DNA of 64,000 bases from Bradyrhizobium algeriense (GTDB lineage: Bacteria; Pseudomonadota; Alphaproteobacteria; Rhizobiales; Xanthobacteraceae): the NCBI RefSeq assembly GCF_003062295.1, contig NZ_PYCN01000003.1, positions 372,001 through 436,000 of the forward strand, read 5' to 3'. Shown piece after piece: positions 15,781 through 25,000 of this stretch. The position numbers and the translations under genes were made by a program. Each line of letters starts with the position of its first letter. Positions within the stretch are counted from its first letter, which is position 1. The notes beneath the pieces are model-generated. The model worked only from the letters and a program-made list of their open reading frames with translations, was not told the DNA's origin and searched no databases.

Positions 15781-17682
15781 ATGACGAGTACGCCCAGGGT
15801 CCGCGCTGGACGCACTCTCTCCGCACGCCTCCTGCTTGGAGTGGGCATATTGCTCGCTGGCGTCCTCCCGGATCGGGCGGAAGAGGCGCTGAACTCGGGA
15901 GGCGAAGCGCTCTACCGCACGCGCTGCACATCGTGCCACGAGGGCGGCGTGGCACGCGCGCCTGACACCAACGCGCTGCGGCAGTTCAGGCCTGAGCGGA
16001 TGAGCTTTGCCCTGATGTTCGGAATGATGAGCCAGCAGGGACGCGACCTGAGCCAAGGCGAAATTCAGGACATCGTTCGTTATCTCGTCGGGGCACCGCC
16101 GCCGCAGCAGCAGCAGCCGCTGCCGGATTCCAAGTGCCGTGAGCGGGGCCCTGTGCTTGCGGACGCTTCGTTGCCACGCTGGAACGGTTGGGGCGTCGAC
16201 ATCGCTCAACGCCGGTTTCAACCCGCTGCCATGGCCCAGCTTTCGCCAGACAATGTTCCGCGCCTGAAGCTGAAATGGGCGTTCGGCTTTCCTGGCGATA
16301 CCAAGGCCTATGCGCAGCCGACAGTTTGGGGCGGCCGAGTCTTCGTGGGCAGTGCGGGGGGCAAGGTCTATGCGCTGGATGCCAGACTTGGCTGCCAGCG
16401 CTGGGTGTTCGACGCCGGCTTCGGCGTACGCACCGCGATCACCATCGGCGAGGATGAGCGCGGCACGACCGCTTATTTCGGCGATCAACGCGGTGAAGCC
16501 TATGCGCTCGATGCCGAGAGCGGGAAGCTGTTGTGGAAGAAACGAGTCGATGCGCATGCGGGAGCCGTGATCACCGGCGCGCCGACATTGGCCAATAACG
16601 TGCTTTACGTGCCAGTCTCCTCGTTCGAAGAGGTATTGGCGATCGATCCACGCTACTCTTGCTGCACTTTCCGCGGTCTGATTGCCGCGCTCGATGCTCG
16701 GACCGGCGAAGTGCTGTGGCGCGGCTATGTCAGCCCGCCGGCGCAGCCCGTCCGCGTGAATGAGATCGGCGTGCAGCTCTTCGCGCCCTCTGGCGGCGCC
16801 ATCTGGTCGTCGCCGACCATCGACCCCAGATCAAACCGGATTTACGCGACGACGGGCGACAGCTATCTGGACCCGGCCTCCACGACCTCCGACGCCTTTG
16901 TGGCCTTTGATCTTGCCACCGGACGGCTCGCATGGTCGCAGCAGATGACCGAGGGTGATGCATACAATATGGCGTGCAGCGGCCAGTATCGCTCTAACTG
17001 CCCCGGCACCAAGGGTCCCGATTTCGATTTCGGCTCCTCTCCGATACTGGTCGATTTACCTGACGGACGGCGTGCGCTCATTGCCGGCCAGAAATCAGGC
17101 ATGGTGCACGCGCTCGATCCGGATCGCGATGGCGCCATCCTCTGGCAGCGCCGGGTGGGCACGCTCGGCGGCGTGCAATGGGGCTCCGCTGCGGACGATG
17201 CGAACGTCTATGTCGCGGTGTCGGATGTCGGGATGAAGGCCGTGCCGCAGGCCACCGCCGGCGCGCAGAAATCTGTCTTTGGGGTTACCATGAAGCTCGA
17301 TCCGAGCCAGGGCGGCGGGCTGTATGCGATGAACCAGACGACTGGCGAAATCGTCTGGCACACGGCACATCCGGGCTGCGGCGATCGGCCGGGATGCAGC
17401 CCTGCGCAGTCGGCTGCGGTGACCGCGATCCCTGGCGTGGTGTTCTCCGGCGGACTGGACGGCCACCTGCGGGCCTATGCCGCCAAGAGCGGCGAGATCG
17501 TCTGGGACGTCGACACCATGCAGGACTACGCAACCGTAAACGGTGTGTCGGCGCATGGTGGCGCGCTCGACGGGCCGGGGCCGGTGATCGCCGGCGGCAT
17601 GCTCTACGTCAACTCCGGCTACACAAATTACGGCACCGCACCCGGCAATGTGCTGCTCGCCTTCTCCGTGGACGGACAGTAG
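15781..17682 (+). CDS. Quinohemoprotein: cytochrome c plus PQQ beta-propeller, polyvinyl alcohol dehydrogenase type
   Basis: The 633-residue protein has a signal peptide (about 1-33), then a small cytochrome c domain with C49-x-x-C52-H53 (CTSCHEGG), then a Q-rich linker and PQQ-binding propeller repeats (VYALDARLGCQRWVF, GEAYALDAESGKLLWKKR, GLYAMNQTTGEIVWHT). This domain order and length match polyvinyl alcohol dehydrogenase (cytochrome), EC 1.1.2.6, which oxidises secondary alcohols in the periplasm and passes electrons to cytochrome c. The true substrate may be another alcohol. GAGGGAGGCGAGA precedes the ATG. No second gene of a PVA pathway is adjacent. Confidence 0.75.
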   Translation: MTSTPRVRAGRTLSARLLLGVGILLAGVLPDRAEEALNSGGEALYRTRCTSCHEGGVARAPDTNALRQFRPERMSFALMFGMMSQQGRDLSQGEIQDIVRYLVGAPPPQQQQPLPDSKCRERGPVLADASLPRWNGWGVDIAQRRFQPAAMAQLSPDNVPRLKLKWAFGFPGDTKAYAQPTVWGGRVFVGSAGGKVYALDARLGCQRWVFDAGFGVRTAITIGEDERGTTAYFGDQRGEAYALDAESGKLLWKKRVDAHAGAVITGAPTLANNVLYVPVSSFEEVLAIDPRYSCCTFRGLIAALDARTGEVLWRGYVSPPAQPVRVNEIGVQLFAPSGGAIWSSPTIDPRSNRIYATTGDSYLDPASTTSDAFVAFDLATGRLAWSQQMTEGDAYNMACSGQYRSNCPGTKGPDFDFGSSPILVDLPDGRRALIAGQKSGMVHALDPDRDGAILWQRRVGTLGGVQWGSAADDANVYVAVSDVGMKAVPQATAGAQKSVFGVTMKLDPSQGGGLYAMNQTTGEIVWHTAHPGCGDRPGCSPAQSAAVTAIPGVVFSGGLDGHLRAYAAKSGEIVWDVDTMQDYATVNGVSAHGGALDGPGPVIAGGMLYVNSGYTNYGTAPGNVLLAFSVDGQ

Positions 17683-17803
17683 GCGGGGATATTTCGCGCG
17701 ATCAGCGCGGAATGGTATCCACGAGAAAGGTCCGCTTTGCGCCATGAGCCTCCGTTGCGACAAACGGATGCACACGCGCGCGTGTCCCTAAGCGATAGCT
17801 TAA

Positions 17804-17972
17804 TCAGCCGCAATTCCAGATTGGCCCAATCGGCGTCCGCGTCCAGCAAGCGCCGAAGCTGCCGCCATTGTAGCGACCGCCGTAAAAGCCAGGCCGGCCG
17901 AAATAGTGCCAGTCGCCATCGTACCCGTAATAACTTGGGAGCGGATTCGATACAAAGCTCGCACAGGTGAAT
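17804..17972 (-). pseudogene. C-terminal fragment of a small Tyr/Gly-rich secreted protein
   Basis: The frame reads FTCASFVSNPLPSYYGYDGD, then WHYFGRPGFYGGRYNGGSFG and CWTRTPIGPIWNCG before the stop. Aromatic- and glycine-rich tails ending PIGPIWNCG occur in small exported Bradyrhizobium proteins. The signal peptide and start are missing, removed where the pdxA2 gene now ends. Confidence 0.55.
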
Positions 17973-17985
17973 GCTTCAAACCTTA

Positions 17986-18990
17986 TTAGCCGCCAAGAGC
18001 GCGTTTCGGCGCAAGCTCGGCTGCCTGCCGCAACGCCTCAATCAGACTGCGCTCGTCAGCAAGGCCCTTGCCCGCGATATCGAAGGCTGTACCATGATCG
18101 ACCGAAGTACGGATCACCGGCAAGCCGACCGTGATGTTAACGCCGGCCTCCAGTCCCAGTACCTTGATCGGGCCATGGCCCTGATCATGGTACATCGCAA
18201 CGACCATGTCGTAATCGCCGCGGCCAGCCAGGAAAAAGAGCGTGTCGGCAGGCAAAGGGCCTTGCACATCCCAACCTCGGCGTTGACAGGCCTCGATGGC
18301 GGGCGTGATTTTCGTTGCCTCCTCGCCTCGGCCGAATAGCCCGTTTTCACCGGCATGCGGGTTGATGGCGCAAACGCCGATCTTTGGATTGGTGAGGCCG
18401 GCGCGAACCAACACCTCATGCCCACGGACGATGACCCTTTCGACGAGGCCGGGCTCGATCTTCTCGATTGCATCCAGCAGACCGATATGGGTGGTGACAT
18501 GAATGACACGAAGCCTGTTCGACACGAGCATCATTGAGACCTCCGGCGTGCCCGTGAGATGCGCCAGCAGTTCAGTGTGGCCCGGATATTTATGCCCAGC
18601 CGCATGCAACGCCTCCTTGGAAAGCGGCGCGGTACAGATGGCCTGTGCGGATCCTGCCTGCACGACCTGAACGGCTTTTTCGATAAAGCGATAAGCTGCC
18701 TCTCCCGCAGTTGCAGACATCTTGCCAAACGGCAAGTCGTCCGGCACGAGGTTCAAATCTACGCATTGCACGCTGCCTGAATCAAAATCTGCATCGTCGG
18801 CTTCACGCAACGCGGCGATTTCAAGCCGTCCGCCGACAATTTTACCAGCCTTACGCAAGCGGTTGGCGTCACCGATCACCAGCGCATTGCAGATTGCGCG
18901 TGTTTCTGGCTTTGCCAACGCCTTCATAATCACTTCGGGCCCGATACCGGCAGGATCTCCCATGCTGATCGCAATCGTCGGACGGGTCAT
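17986..18990 (-). CDS. pdxA2: PdxA2-type 4-phospho-D-threonate/D-erythronate 3-dehydrogenase
   Basis: The 334-residue protein matches the PdxA family: ISMGDPAGIGPEVIMKAL at the start, CTAPLSKEALHAAGHKYPGH, the metal and substrate stretch VCAINPHAGENGLFG, and MYHDQGHGPIKVLG. Real PdxA makes vitamin B6 precursors. The PdxA2 branch instead works with a DUF1537 kinase, oxidising the 4-phosphate of D-threonate or D-erythronate to give dihydroxyacetone phosphate and CO2. The four-base overlap with the kinase gene supports this second role. Confidence 0.8.
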   Translation of the reverse strand: MTRPTIAISMGDPAGIGPEVIMKALAKPETRAICNALVIGDANRLRKAGKIVGGRLEIAALREADDADFDSGSVQCVDLNLVPDDLPFGKMSATAGEAAYRFIEKAVQVVQAGSAQAICTAPLSKEALHAAGHKYPGHTELLAHLTGTPEVSMMLVSNRLRVIHVTTHIGLLDAIEKIEPGLVERVIVRGHEVLVRAGLTNPKIGVCAINPHAGENGLFGRGEEATKITPAIEACQRRGWDVQGPLPADTLFFLAGRGDYDMVVAMYHDQGHGPIKVLGLEAGVNITVGLPVIRTSVDHGTAFDIAGKGLADERSLIEALRQAAELAPKRALGG

Positions 18991-20237
18991 ATAAAGCTTC
19001 CTCTGGTTCGAACGGCGCGAAGGCGCTCATTAATGCGGATGAGGCTGTATTCGTCTCCGAATGCACCCGCTTTGGTGCAGACCGGGACCGACAATGAGCC
19101 AATCGTCAGCCCGAGCGCCACGCCAGGCTCGATCTCTTCAGCGAGACGGATACCGTTGACACCGAACCTCGACAGGAGTGCTGCCGCGGTTTCGCCACCT
19201 GTCGCGGCAAAAGCACCGATGACGGGTACCGCAATTTCAAGAGTCTCGGCCAGGCTCGTAACGAGCTCGGGGCCAAGCGACATGTCGGGAAACCCATTCA
19301 TCATGATCTCGACGAGGACATCGCCGCCTTCGGCGAGACGCTCCTCGACGTTTGTAGCGATTTTGGCGCGGTCGGCATTATTATCACGCAATGTTCCCGG
19401 ATCGATCGGGAAGTAAGCCACAGTCCCGTTTGCGTTCAAACGAAGCGCGGCAGATCTCGAAGCGGCGGCGAGCGAGCCGACGACGGTCAATGTCCCGAAT
19501 CTGCTGGTCGGAATGCGCAACGGCTCGATGCTCTCGGCGACGTCGAGGCGAGCGAGCGCATGCGCCAGACCTGCGCTGCCGATGAAGACGCTCGCTGGCG
19601 ACGCATACAGGCCGGCCTCTGCGATCAGGTGCAGGTCGTGCTCGGTCTCCGCGTCGCAGATAGCGACAACATCGCCTACATTGGCTAACCTAGCCAGAAT
19701 GGTTTTCAGTTCGCCATTGTGGACGGCGGAAAGTGTGACCTTCTCGCTGCGAACGCCCGCCGTCGCGAGGACATCAACAAGATCTGCATTAGGATAAGTA
19801 TGGTCGCGTCGCCAGAGGTCTGTTTCCTCGAGCGGACGACCATTGACCAGGATGCGACCGCCTCTGGTCGTGCGACCGGTCGCCGGAAAGGCGGCTGCCA
19901 GCACTCCAAATGCCGGATCCGATCGTGATCCCAGGCACTCAAGTGTCGCCGCGATCTCCGCTGCAGGCTGTCCCCGCAAGGTAGAGTCAATCTTCTTGAA
20001 GAAAAGGCGCCCTGACCCAGGCTGGCTCGCCAGCACATCTCTATGACGGGCAGCGGCGGCATCGGCCGAAAGACCCCGACTTGCGGTGTCGTAGGCTAGG
20101 ATGGGCTCCTGACGACTCCGGGCATTTCCTATGTCGCCCCAAATCACGACTGCCGCCAGCCCGCGCCGGCCGAGAGCGATGGCGCAGTCTGCAGCTCCCG
20201 TGAGATCGTCCGCGAGAATCAACCAACGACGGGTCAT
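18987..20237 (-). CDS. Four-carbon acid sugar kinase (DUF1537 family)
   Basis: The 416-residue product begins MTRRWLILADDLTGAADCA, with the N-terminal substrate-binding motif ADDLTGA. It includes FFKKIDSTLRGQPAAEIAA and the C-terminal nucleotide-binding GAFAATGGETAAALL. Members phosphorylate D-threonate, D-erythronate or related acids at O4. The frame is open to 20282, but ATG 20237 gives the family start. It is the first gene of a two-gene operon with pdxA2; the MITE-like element at 20306 sits in its upstream region and may disturb or supply its promoter. No regulator or transporter is adjacent. Confidence 0.85.
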   Translation of the reverse strand: MTRRWLILADDLTGAADCAIALGRRGLAAVVIWGDIGNARSRQEPILAYDTASRGLSADAAAARHRDVLASQPGSGRLFFKKIDSTLRGQPAAEIAATLECLGSRSDPAFGVLAAAFPATGRTTRGGRILVNGRPLEETDLWRRDHTYPNADLVDVLATAGVRSEKVTLSAVHNGELKTILARLANVGDVVAICDAETEHDLHLIAEAGLYASPASVFIGSAGLAHALARLDVAESIEPLRIPTSRFGTLTVVGSLAAASRSAALRLNANGTVAYFPIDPGTLRDNNADRAKIATNVEERLAEGGDVLVEIMMNGFPDMSLGPELVTSLAETLEIAVPVIGAFAATGGETAAALLSRFGVNGIRLAEEIEPGVALGLTIGSLSVPVCTKAGAFGDEYSLIRINERLRAVRTRGSFI

Positions 20238-20305
20238 TTGAAGGACAATACTCGAATATCTCAATCCTTGTGCAGATCGCAAGGAAACGGCCGTGGTGAA
20301 CCAGT

Positions 20306-20558
20306 GTCAGTGTCCGCTTTGCGCCGATATTGTTGCAAAAGTCGAAAATCGAGCGACGCGGAAAATCTCGCCAAAGTTGATTTTTAGCCTTCTCTGCCGT
20401 TGCGTCGCTTTTCAGCGCCACTAGCAATGCCCGTGATCGATTTTAGATGAATCGATATGGTCCCTCACGTCGCCGCGCGCAAGGCGTATCAGCCGCTCTC
20501 AGAATTTTCGTTCGCGACCCCAAAAAGACTTTTGCAACAATATCCGCCAGTAGCGGAC
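20306..20558. mobile_element. MITE-like element with long imperfect inverted ends
   Basis: The left end GTCCGCTTTGCGCCGATATT continues GTTGCAAAAGTCG. The right end, read on the other strand, is GTCCGCTACTGGCGGATATT followed by GTTGCAAAAGTC. About 190 bases with no gene lie between. The IS1182-family element at 29699-31250 has ends of the same design (CGGCCGCT...GATT-TGTTGAA-AA-TC). I infer a non-autonomous relative; the direct-repeat target site was not identified. Confidence 0.55.
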
Positions 20559-20753
20559 GCTCAGGCTAAGTCGGCTTTTGACCCACATGAGACATTTTCT
20601 CCGCGCTCGGGTCGCTCAGCGCTAGACCGTCCCCCCTATCGCCCCGCATATCCAGCGAAAATAATTTATCCCGAACATGTCGTCTTGGTGGTCACCCGTT
20701 CGACTGGGTGTCGGCGATCCGGCCAAACAACAGGAGTTACCAGGAGAAATGCA

Positions 20754-21212
20754 ATGACCCAAAATACTACAATGAGGGGCGAGAAGATTTACGACATGGA
20801 ACTCGATATCACTGGAGTCACCGACTACGGCGTAAGCATGGACGCCATCCTTGCCGGCCAGGAAGCGATTCCACTACACGGAGCCCGATTTGACCTTGCG
20901 GTCGATGGGCCGTACAGGGGCCGGCTCGCGGGACGCGCACACGGTGTCGACTATCTGCGGGTGCGCGCCGATGGTCGCATCGACCTTGACCTACACCTGA
21001 TCATCGAGACCGAGGACGGCCACCGGATCGCGTTGTCTGGCGACGGCCAGGCGGTGCCGCGACCCGGCGAGCCGGTGCTCGACATCTTCGCAAACGTCCG
21101 CCTCTCCACCGCGTCCAAGGACTATGCCTGGGTCAATGAGCGACAGATCTGGGGTGTCGGGACCGCGAGCCTGGCGACCGGGAAGGTCCGCGCCGAAGGC
21201 TTCATGCAGTGA
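20754..21212 (+). CDS. DUF3237 (UPF0311) family protein
   Basis: The 152-residue protein reads MELDITGVTDYGVSMDAILA, then GRAHGVDYLRVRADGRIDLD and TEDGHRIALSGDGQAVPRPG. This is a beta-barrel family with no proven function that is often found with aromatic or acid catabolism genes. CAGGAGAAATGCA precedes the chosen ATG; the frame runs further upstream to 20457, but through the MITE flank. It has no operon partner. Confidence 0.75.
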   Translation: MTQNTTMRGEKIYDMELDITGVTDYGVSMDAILAGQEAIPLHGARFDLAVDGPYRGRLAGRAHGVDYLRVRADGRIDLDLHLIIETEDGHRIALSGDGQAVPRPGEPVLDIFANVRLSTASKDYAWVNERQIWGVGTASLATGKVRAEGFMQ

Positions 21213-21268
21213 AAGCAAGGGGGACGGCCGGATGACTGTCCGGTCCAGCAGCCTGCGAAGTCACGTTG

Positions 21269-21352
21269 GTCCTCAATCTCAAAGCTGCCAAAGCGCTCAG
21301 TCTCACTGTGCCGGCATCTCCGCTTGCGCAGATCGACGAGATGATCGAATAG
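21269..21352 (+). pseudogene. C-terminal scrap of an ABC substrate-binding protein (PF04392 type)
   Basis: The frame reads VLNLKAAKALSLTVPASPLA, then QIDEMIE and a stop. This is the standard last 27 residues (LNLKTAKALGLTVP...ADEVIE) of the ABC-type uncharacterised solute-binding proteins common in Bradyrhizobium. Nothing else of the gene remains. Confidence 0.65.
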
Positions 21353-21361
21353 GGCCGACCG

Positions 21362-21417
21362 ACTTCCGCCTTTGGCACTTTTCGGAAGTGACGGTTTGAG
21401 CTGACCGTGTCAGCTCA
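21362..21417. repeat. Two adjacent small inverted repeats
   Basis: ACTTCCG pairs with CGGAAGT at 21362-21389. TGAGCTGAC pairs perfectly with GTCAGCTCA around CGT at 21397-21417. The first is related to the ACTTCCGCT/AGCGGAAGT hairpin at 22739-22766 on the other side of the phosphotransferase gene. Confidence 0.55.
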
Positions 21418-21585
21418 TCGAGGCAAAGCAGAACTCGCATTCGTGCTCGTCGAGGTCTGGAAATGACCCCCGGAGCGGCTCTCCACGCTCCCATACAAAA
21501 CCTATTGTCTACAGGTTCGTGACAGGACAGCGGCGTTTGGGAGTGATAACCGTGCTCGGCGTTGAGGTAGCGGAAGTTCATCGCG

Positions 21586-22686
21586 ATGCATCAGCTCCAT
21601 GACGCAGAAGTGGCCCAACGGCTGCTGTATCATCTGGCGCGCGCCTTCGGATGCCCGGACGCGGTGTATCTAGCCGGGCCAATGCGCATTCAGGGCGGCT
21701 TTGACGCCGCGATCTTTGGCTTCACGCTCGATCGTGTTCCGCCTCCTTTGGTAGGGCCGTTGATCCTGCGCCTAAGTCACGCCGATGCCGATCCAGGGCG
21801 GGTGAAGCTGGAAACCGTCGTCCAGAATACTCTCGCCGAAATGGGCTTTCCCGCACCCCGCGTGATGGTGACGGAAAGCGATCCGGGCATCCTCGGCGGA
21901 CCCTTCATGGTCATGACCCGATTGTCGGGACAAACCCTGGCCCATGGTATCGAGGGTTTGGGCGCCGGCACCTCCCTTGTCCGGCAGCTGCAGTTGCTGT
22001 TCAACCTTCCGGCCGTTCTCGCCCGGATAATCGACCAATGGGTAGACATGCAGATCCGCCTGCATCAATTGCCGGCCGAAACCCTGCTGCGGGCCGTAAC
22101 GGCGGCGGGCATCGACGCGGGAGCCATCACCTTCGAGGGCCAGTTGGCACGGCTCAGCACGATTGTCGAGCGGAGCAATCTCATCGGACTGAAACCCGGC
22201 CTTACCTGGCTGGACGATCATCGACCTCCGCCGGCGCGAGAGGCGGCGATCTGCCATGGCGATTTCCACCCGCTCAACATCCTTGCCGACAAGAACCAGC
22301 CCACCGGTGTCATCGACTGGGCGAACGCAGTCATTGCAGAGCCCGCCATGGATGTGGGTTCAGCGATCTCCAACATGTCCGCCGTTCCGCTTCCTCTACC
22401 ATGGGCACTGCGTGTTACGGCACACGCGATTATCGGCGCGGCTCTACGACGCTACGAGCGCACGTACCGGGCGCTCCGGCCGCTCGATGATCGGGCCGTG
22501 CGCTACTATCAGGTCTTCCGCGCCGTCGCCCAGATGGTTGGGGTCGGTCGGGCTAGGACCACCGGGCGTGTAGGCGGCGGTGCCTTCCATTCGGCCGCCG
22601 GCGTCGGCAACCTAATCGCTCTCATCAAGAAGCTGAGCAGTGTATCGGTGTCGCTCGAAGATCGTATGCGTTTGCCCAAAAGGTAG
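21586..22686 (+). CDS. Phosphotransferase family protein (APH/choline kinase fold)
   Basis: The 366-residue product has the kinase-like fold PF01636. A nucleotide-binding N-lobe (LAGPMRIQGGFDAAIFGF) is followed by the Brenner motif ICHGDFHPLNILADKN and the metal-binding GVIDWANAV. The catalytic aspartate is in HGDFHPLN. Family members phosphorylate diverse hydroxyl groups; nothing ties this one to aminoglycosides. It is monocistronic and bracketed by related palindromes. Confidence 0.8.
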   Translation: MHQLHDAEVAQRLLYHLARAFGCPDAVYLAGPMRIQGGFDAAIFGFTLDRVPPPLVGPLILRLSHADADPGRVKLETVVQNTLAEMGFPAPRVMVTESDPGILGGPFMVMTRLSGQTLAHGIEGLGAGTSLVRQLQLLFNLPAVLARIIDQWVDMQIRLHQLPAETLLRAVTAAGIDAGAITFEGQLARLSTIVERSNLIGLKPGLTWLDDHRPPPAREAAICHGDFHPLNILADKNQPTGVIDWANAVIAEPAMDVGSAISNMSAVPLPLPWALRVTAHAIIGAALRRYERTYRALRPLDDRAVRYYQVFRAVAQMVGVGRARTTGRVGGGAFHSAAGVGNLIALIKKLSSVSVSLEDRMRLPKR

Positions 22687-22738
22687 GGGACCGCGGAGTG
22701 TGTCGAACGTGTGGAGCCCATGCCGAACCATTCGCCTC

Positions 22739-22766
22739 ACTTCCGCTTCTGTGGTTGAGCGGAAGT
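22739..22766. repeat. Inverted repeat ACTTCCGCT/AGCGGAAGT
   Basis: Nine bases pair perfectly around a ten-base loop (TCTGTGGTTG). A shorter relative is at 21362. There is no T tract, so it is probably a dispersed element instead of a rho-independent terminator for the phosphotransferase gene. Confidence 0.5.
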
Positions 22767-22981
22767 CGTCGGTATACACCTAGACAGGCTGCCTCACCGG
22801 AGGGATCATGCAGCGCGAGGAGAACTGGGGGCGCCGATCGCCCTTGGGCAGGCCCCAAACGGCCGTCACCCAATGCGTCCGCAAGCAAAATGCCTGTGGT
22901 AACTTGATCATCGGGCATTCGCAGGCTGGAAAATGGCGATAGCCCATGCCTGCCAGTTCGCTCCAACTGGAGTGACGAAAC

Positions 22982-24196
22982 ATGGATCCATCGGTCACTG
23001 ATTTTATTGCGAGGGAAGCGCGCTTTGGCGCCCGGAACTACGAGCCGCTCGGCGTCGTTCTGTCGCGCGGCAAGGGTGTCTTTGTTTGGGATACGCAGGG
23101 CCATCGCTACCTCGATTGCCTCTCCGCCTATTCCGCGGTGAATCAGGGCCACTGCCATCCGAAGATCTTGGCCGCGATGGTGGAGCAGGCGGGCCGGCTG
23201 ACGCTGACGTCGCGCGCCTTTCACAACGACCAGCTGGCCCTCTTCTACGAAGAGATCGCGGCGCTGACCGGCTCCCACAAGGTGCTGCCGATGAACAGCG
23301 GCGCCGAAGCGGTGGAGAGTGCGATCAAGTCGGTGCGCAAATGGGGCTATGAGGTGAAGGGGGTTCCGGACGGGCAGGCCGAAATCATTGTCTGCGCCGA
23401 TAATTTTCACGGCCGCACCCTTGGCATCATCGGCTTCAGCACTGACCCGGCGGCACGTGACCATTTCGGACCGTTCGCAGCGGGCTTCAAGATCATCGCC
23501 TTCGGCGATGCCACGGCGCTGAAAAAGGCAATCACGCCCAACACGGTCGCCTTTTTGGTCGAACCGATCCAGGGAGAGGCGGGCGTCGTCATCCCGCCGT
23601 CAGGTTACTTTACAGCAGTGCGCGAACTCTGCACTGCGCACGACGTGATGCTGGTTCTGGACGAGATCCAGACCGGGCTCGGCCGCACCGGCAAGCTGCT
23701 CGCGGAACAGCACGAGGGCATCGAGGCAGACGTCACTCTGCTCGGCAAGGCGTTGTCCGGCGGCTTCTACCCAGTGTCGGCCGTGCTTTCGAACAACGCG
23801 GTGCTCGGCACCCTGAAACCTGGCCAGCACGGTTCGACCTTCGGCGGCAATCCGCTGGCCTGTGCGGTGGCTCGGGCCGCGCTGCGTGTGCTGGTTGAGG
23901 AAGGGATGATCGAGAACGCAGCCGCCCAGGGTACACGCTTTCTTGATGGCCTGAGGAGCATCCGCAGCAACACGATCCGGGAAGTGCGCGGACGCGGGCT
24001 GATGCTGGCCGTCGAGCTTCACCCGGAAGCAGGCGGTGCACGTCGCTACTGTCAGGCCCTGCAGGCCCGAGGCATCCTCGCCAAGGACACACATGGGCAC
24101 ACGATTCGCATCGCCCCGCCGCTAGTTATCTCCAGCGATCAGGTCGACTGGGCGCTGGAACAGATCGCCGCCACTTTGAGGCAGGATTTCTCGTGA
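22982..24196 (+). CDS. rocD: Ornithine aminotransferase (class III, PLP)
   Basis: The 404-residue enzyme starts [20 protein letters not shown], the ornithine aminotransferase signature region. It contains [20 protein letters not shown] (PLP phosphate binding), [13 protein letters not shown] (aspartate to the pyridine N) and [17 protein letters not shown] with the Schiff-base lysine. It converts ornithine and 2-oxoglutarate to glutamate semialdehyde and glutamate. No arginase, ornithine cyclodeaminase or regulator is adjacent. Confidence 0.9.
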   Translation: MDPSVTDFIAREARFGARNYEPLGVVLSRGKGVFVWDTQGHRYLDCLSAYSAVNQGHCHPKILAAMVEQAGRLTLTSRAFHNDQLALFYEEIAALTGSHKVLPMNSGAEAVESAIKSVRKWGYEVKGVPDGQAEIIVCADNFHGRTLGIIGFSTDPAARDHFGPFAAGFKIIAFGDATALKKAITPNTVAFLVEPIQGEAGVVIPPSGYFTAVRELCTAHDVMLVLDEIQTGLGRTGKLLAEQHEGIEADVTLLGKALSGGFYPVSAVLSNNAVLGTLKPGQHGSTFGGNPLACAVARAALRVLVEEGMIENAAAQGTRFLDGLRSIRSNTIREVRGRGLMLAVELHPEAGGARRYCQALQARGILAKDTHGHTIRIAPPLVISSDQVDWALEQIAATLRQDFS

Positions 24197-24467
24197 CCAC
24201 CGGCCAGCGCCGCCGACTGCCGTCGTTCTGTTGGTCTCAATAAACGCCCGCATGCCTCATCTTCCGGGTATACCGAAAAACCCATTTTAAAACTCGCGTG
24301 CGGATGCACGCGCTCGCTAAGGTATTTCGCTTCCCTGAGCTACTGGTGTCGAGTGCTTGCTGATGGAGGGATACAGCTCGGCCATCTCTCGCGCGCGGGA
24401 TCGCTGATGACGGAACCATCGGTCCGATGCGATGCCTGTTCGAGACAGTCTTTCGGCCTTAGCCGTT
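24197..24467. other. Intergenic, nothing recognised
   Basis: Open frames here lack family patterns and no hairpin with a T tract follows rocD. Confidence 0.4.
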
Positions 24468-24680
24468 TCAGCCGGTCTGCGCGAATTTGATCGTTGAGAC
24501 GGGCCACTTTCCATCGTGGCCCCTGATCGAAATTCGTAGGCCGTGCAACTCGTCAAGCCAAACGTTCTCTACTGTCCCGGCCTTTCCATCAGTGAGAACT
24601 ACGGCGTTGCCGACAAGCTCAGACCGGGCCTCGTCGAGCGCGCCAAGGATTGTTAATGCATGGAGTTTCGCCTTGGGCAT
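24468..24680 (-). CDS. Small PRC-barrel-like protein (70 aa)
   Basis: The product reads MPKAKLHALTILGALDEARS, then ELVGNAVVLTDGKAGTVENV and WLDELHGLRISIRGHDGKWP. The VGNAVVLTDGKAGTVENVWL core has the strand-turn-strand look of PRC-barrel domains. CGGAGGCAACC precedes the ATG. Similar short proteins occur in Bradyrhizobium; function unknown. Confidence 0.65.
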   Translation of the reverse strand: MPKAKLHALTILGALDEARSELVGNAVVLTDGKAGTVENVWLDELHGLRISIRGHDGKWPVSTIKFAQTG

Positions 24681-24689
24681 GGTTGCCTC

Positions 24690-25000
24690 CGAAATCAGGC
24701 CATGCGAGGGCCGCGGATCTCGTCGTCGACGCCTCCGGACGTGGTTCCCTCACTCTCGCTCCGACACGGGACCGGTCATCAAGAGCTCGAACGGCTTTCT
24801 TGTATGCGCTGCTGCAATCGATCGGCCGATCACTCCAGAGGAGATCACGATTGGCATCGATGTCGGATATGCCACATGCGTCTTTGCCAACCCGGGCGAC
24901 GCGCCTCGACCGATTGGAAAGGCGTCACCTTCGGCCAAGTGCCCCAGAATAGCCGTGGGGCCTGATGTTGCCCGCTCGGCTCCCGTATTACCCTGCTTGG
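24690..25000 (+). pseudogene. Frameshifted fragment of an FAD-dependent monooxygenase
   Basis: Pieces in different frames, in the right order, read ARAADLVVDASGRGSLTLA, LLQSIGRSLQRR, PEEITIGIDVGYATCVFANP and DWKGVTFGQVPQNSRGA. Together they match the middle of flavin monooxygenases (ADLVVDASGRGS, then ETTIGIDIGYATCVF, DWKG). At least two frameshifts separate them and both ends are missing. Confidence 0.6.

Noticed and set aside
21586..22686. Aminoglycoside resistance gene
   Set aside because: The APH fold is shared by many small-molecule kinases; nothing points to aminoglycosides and the context is metabolic.
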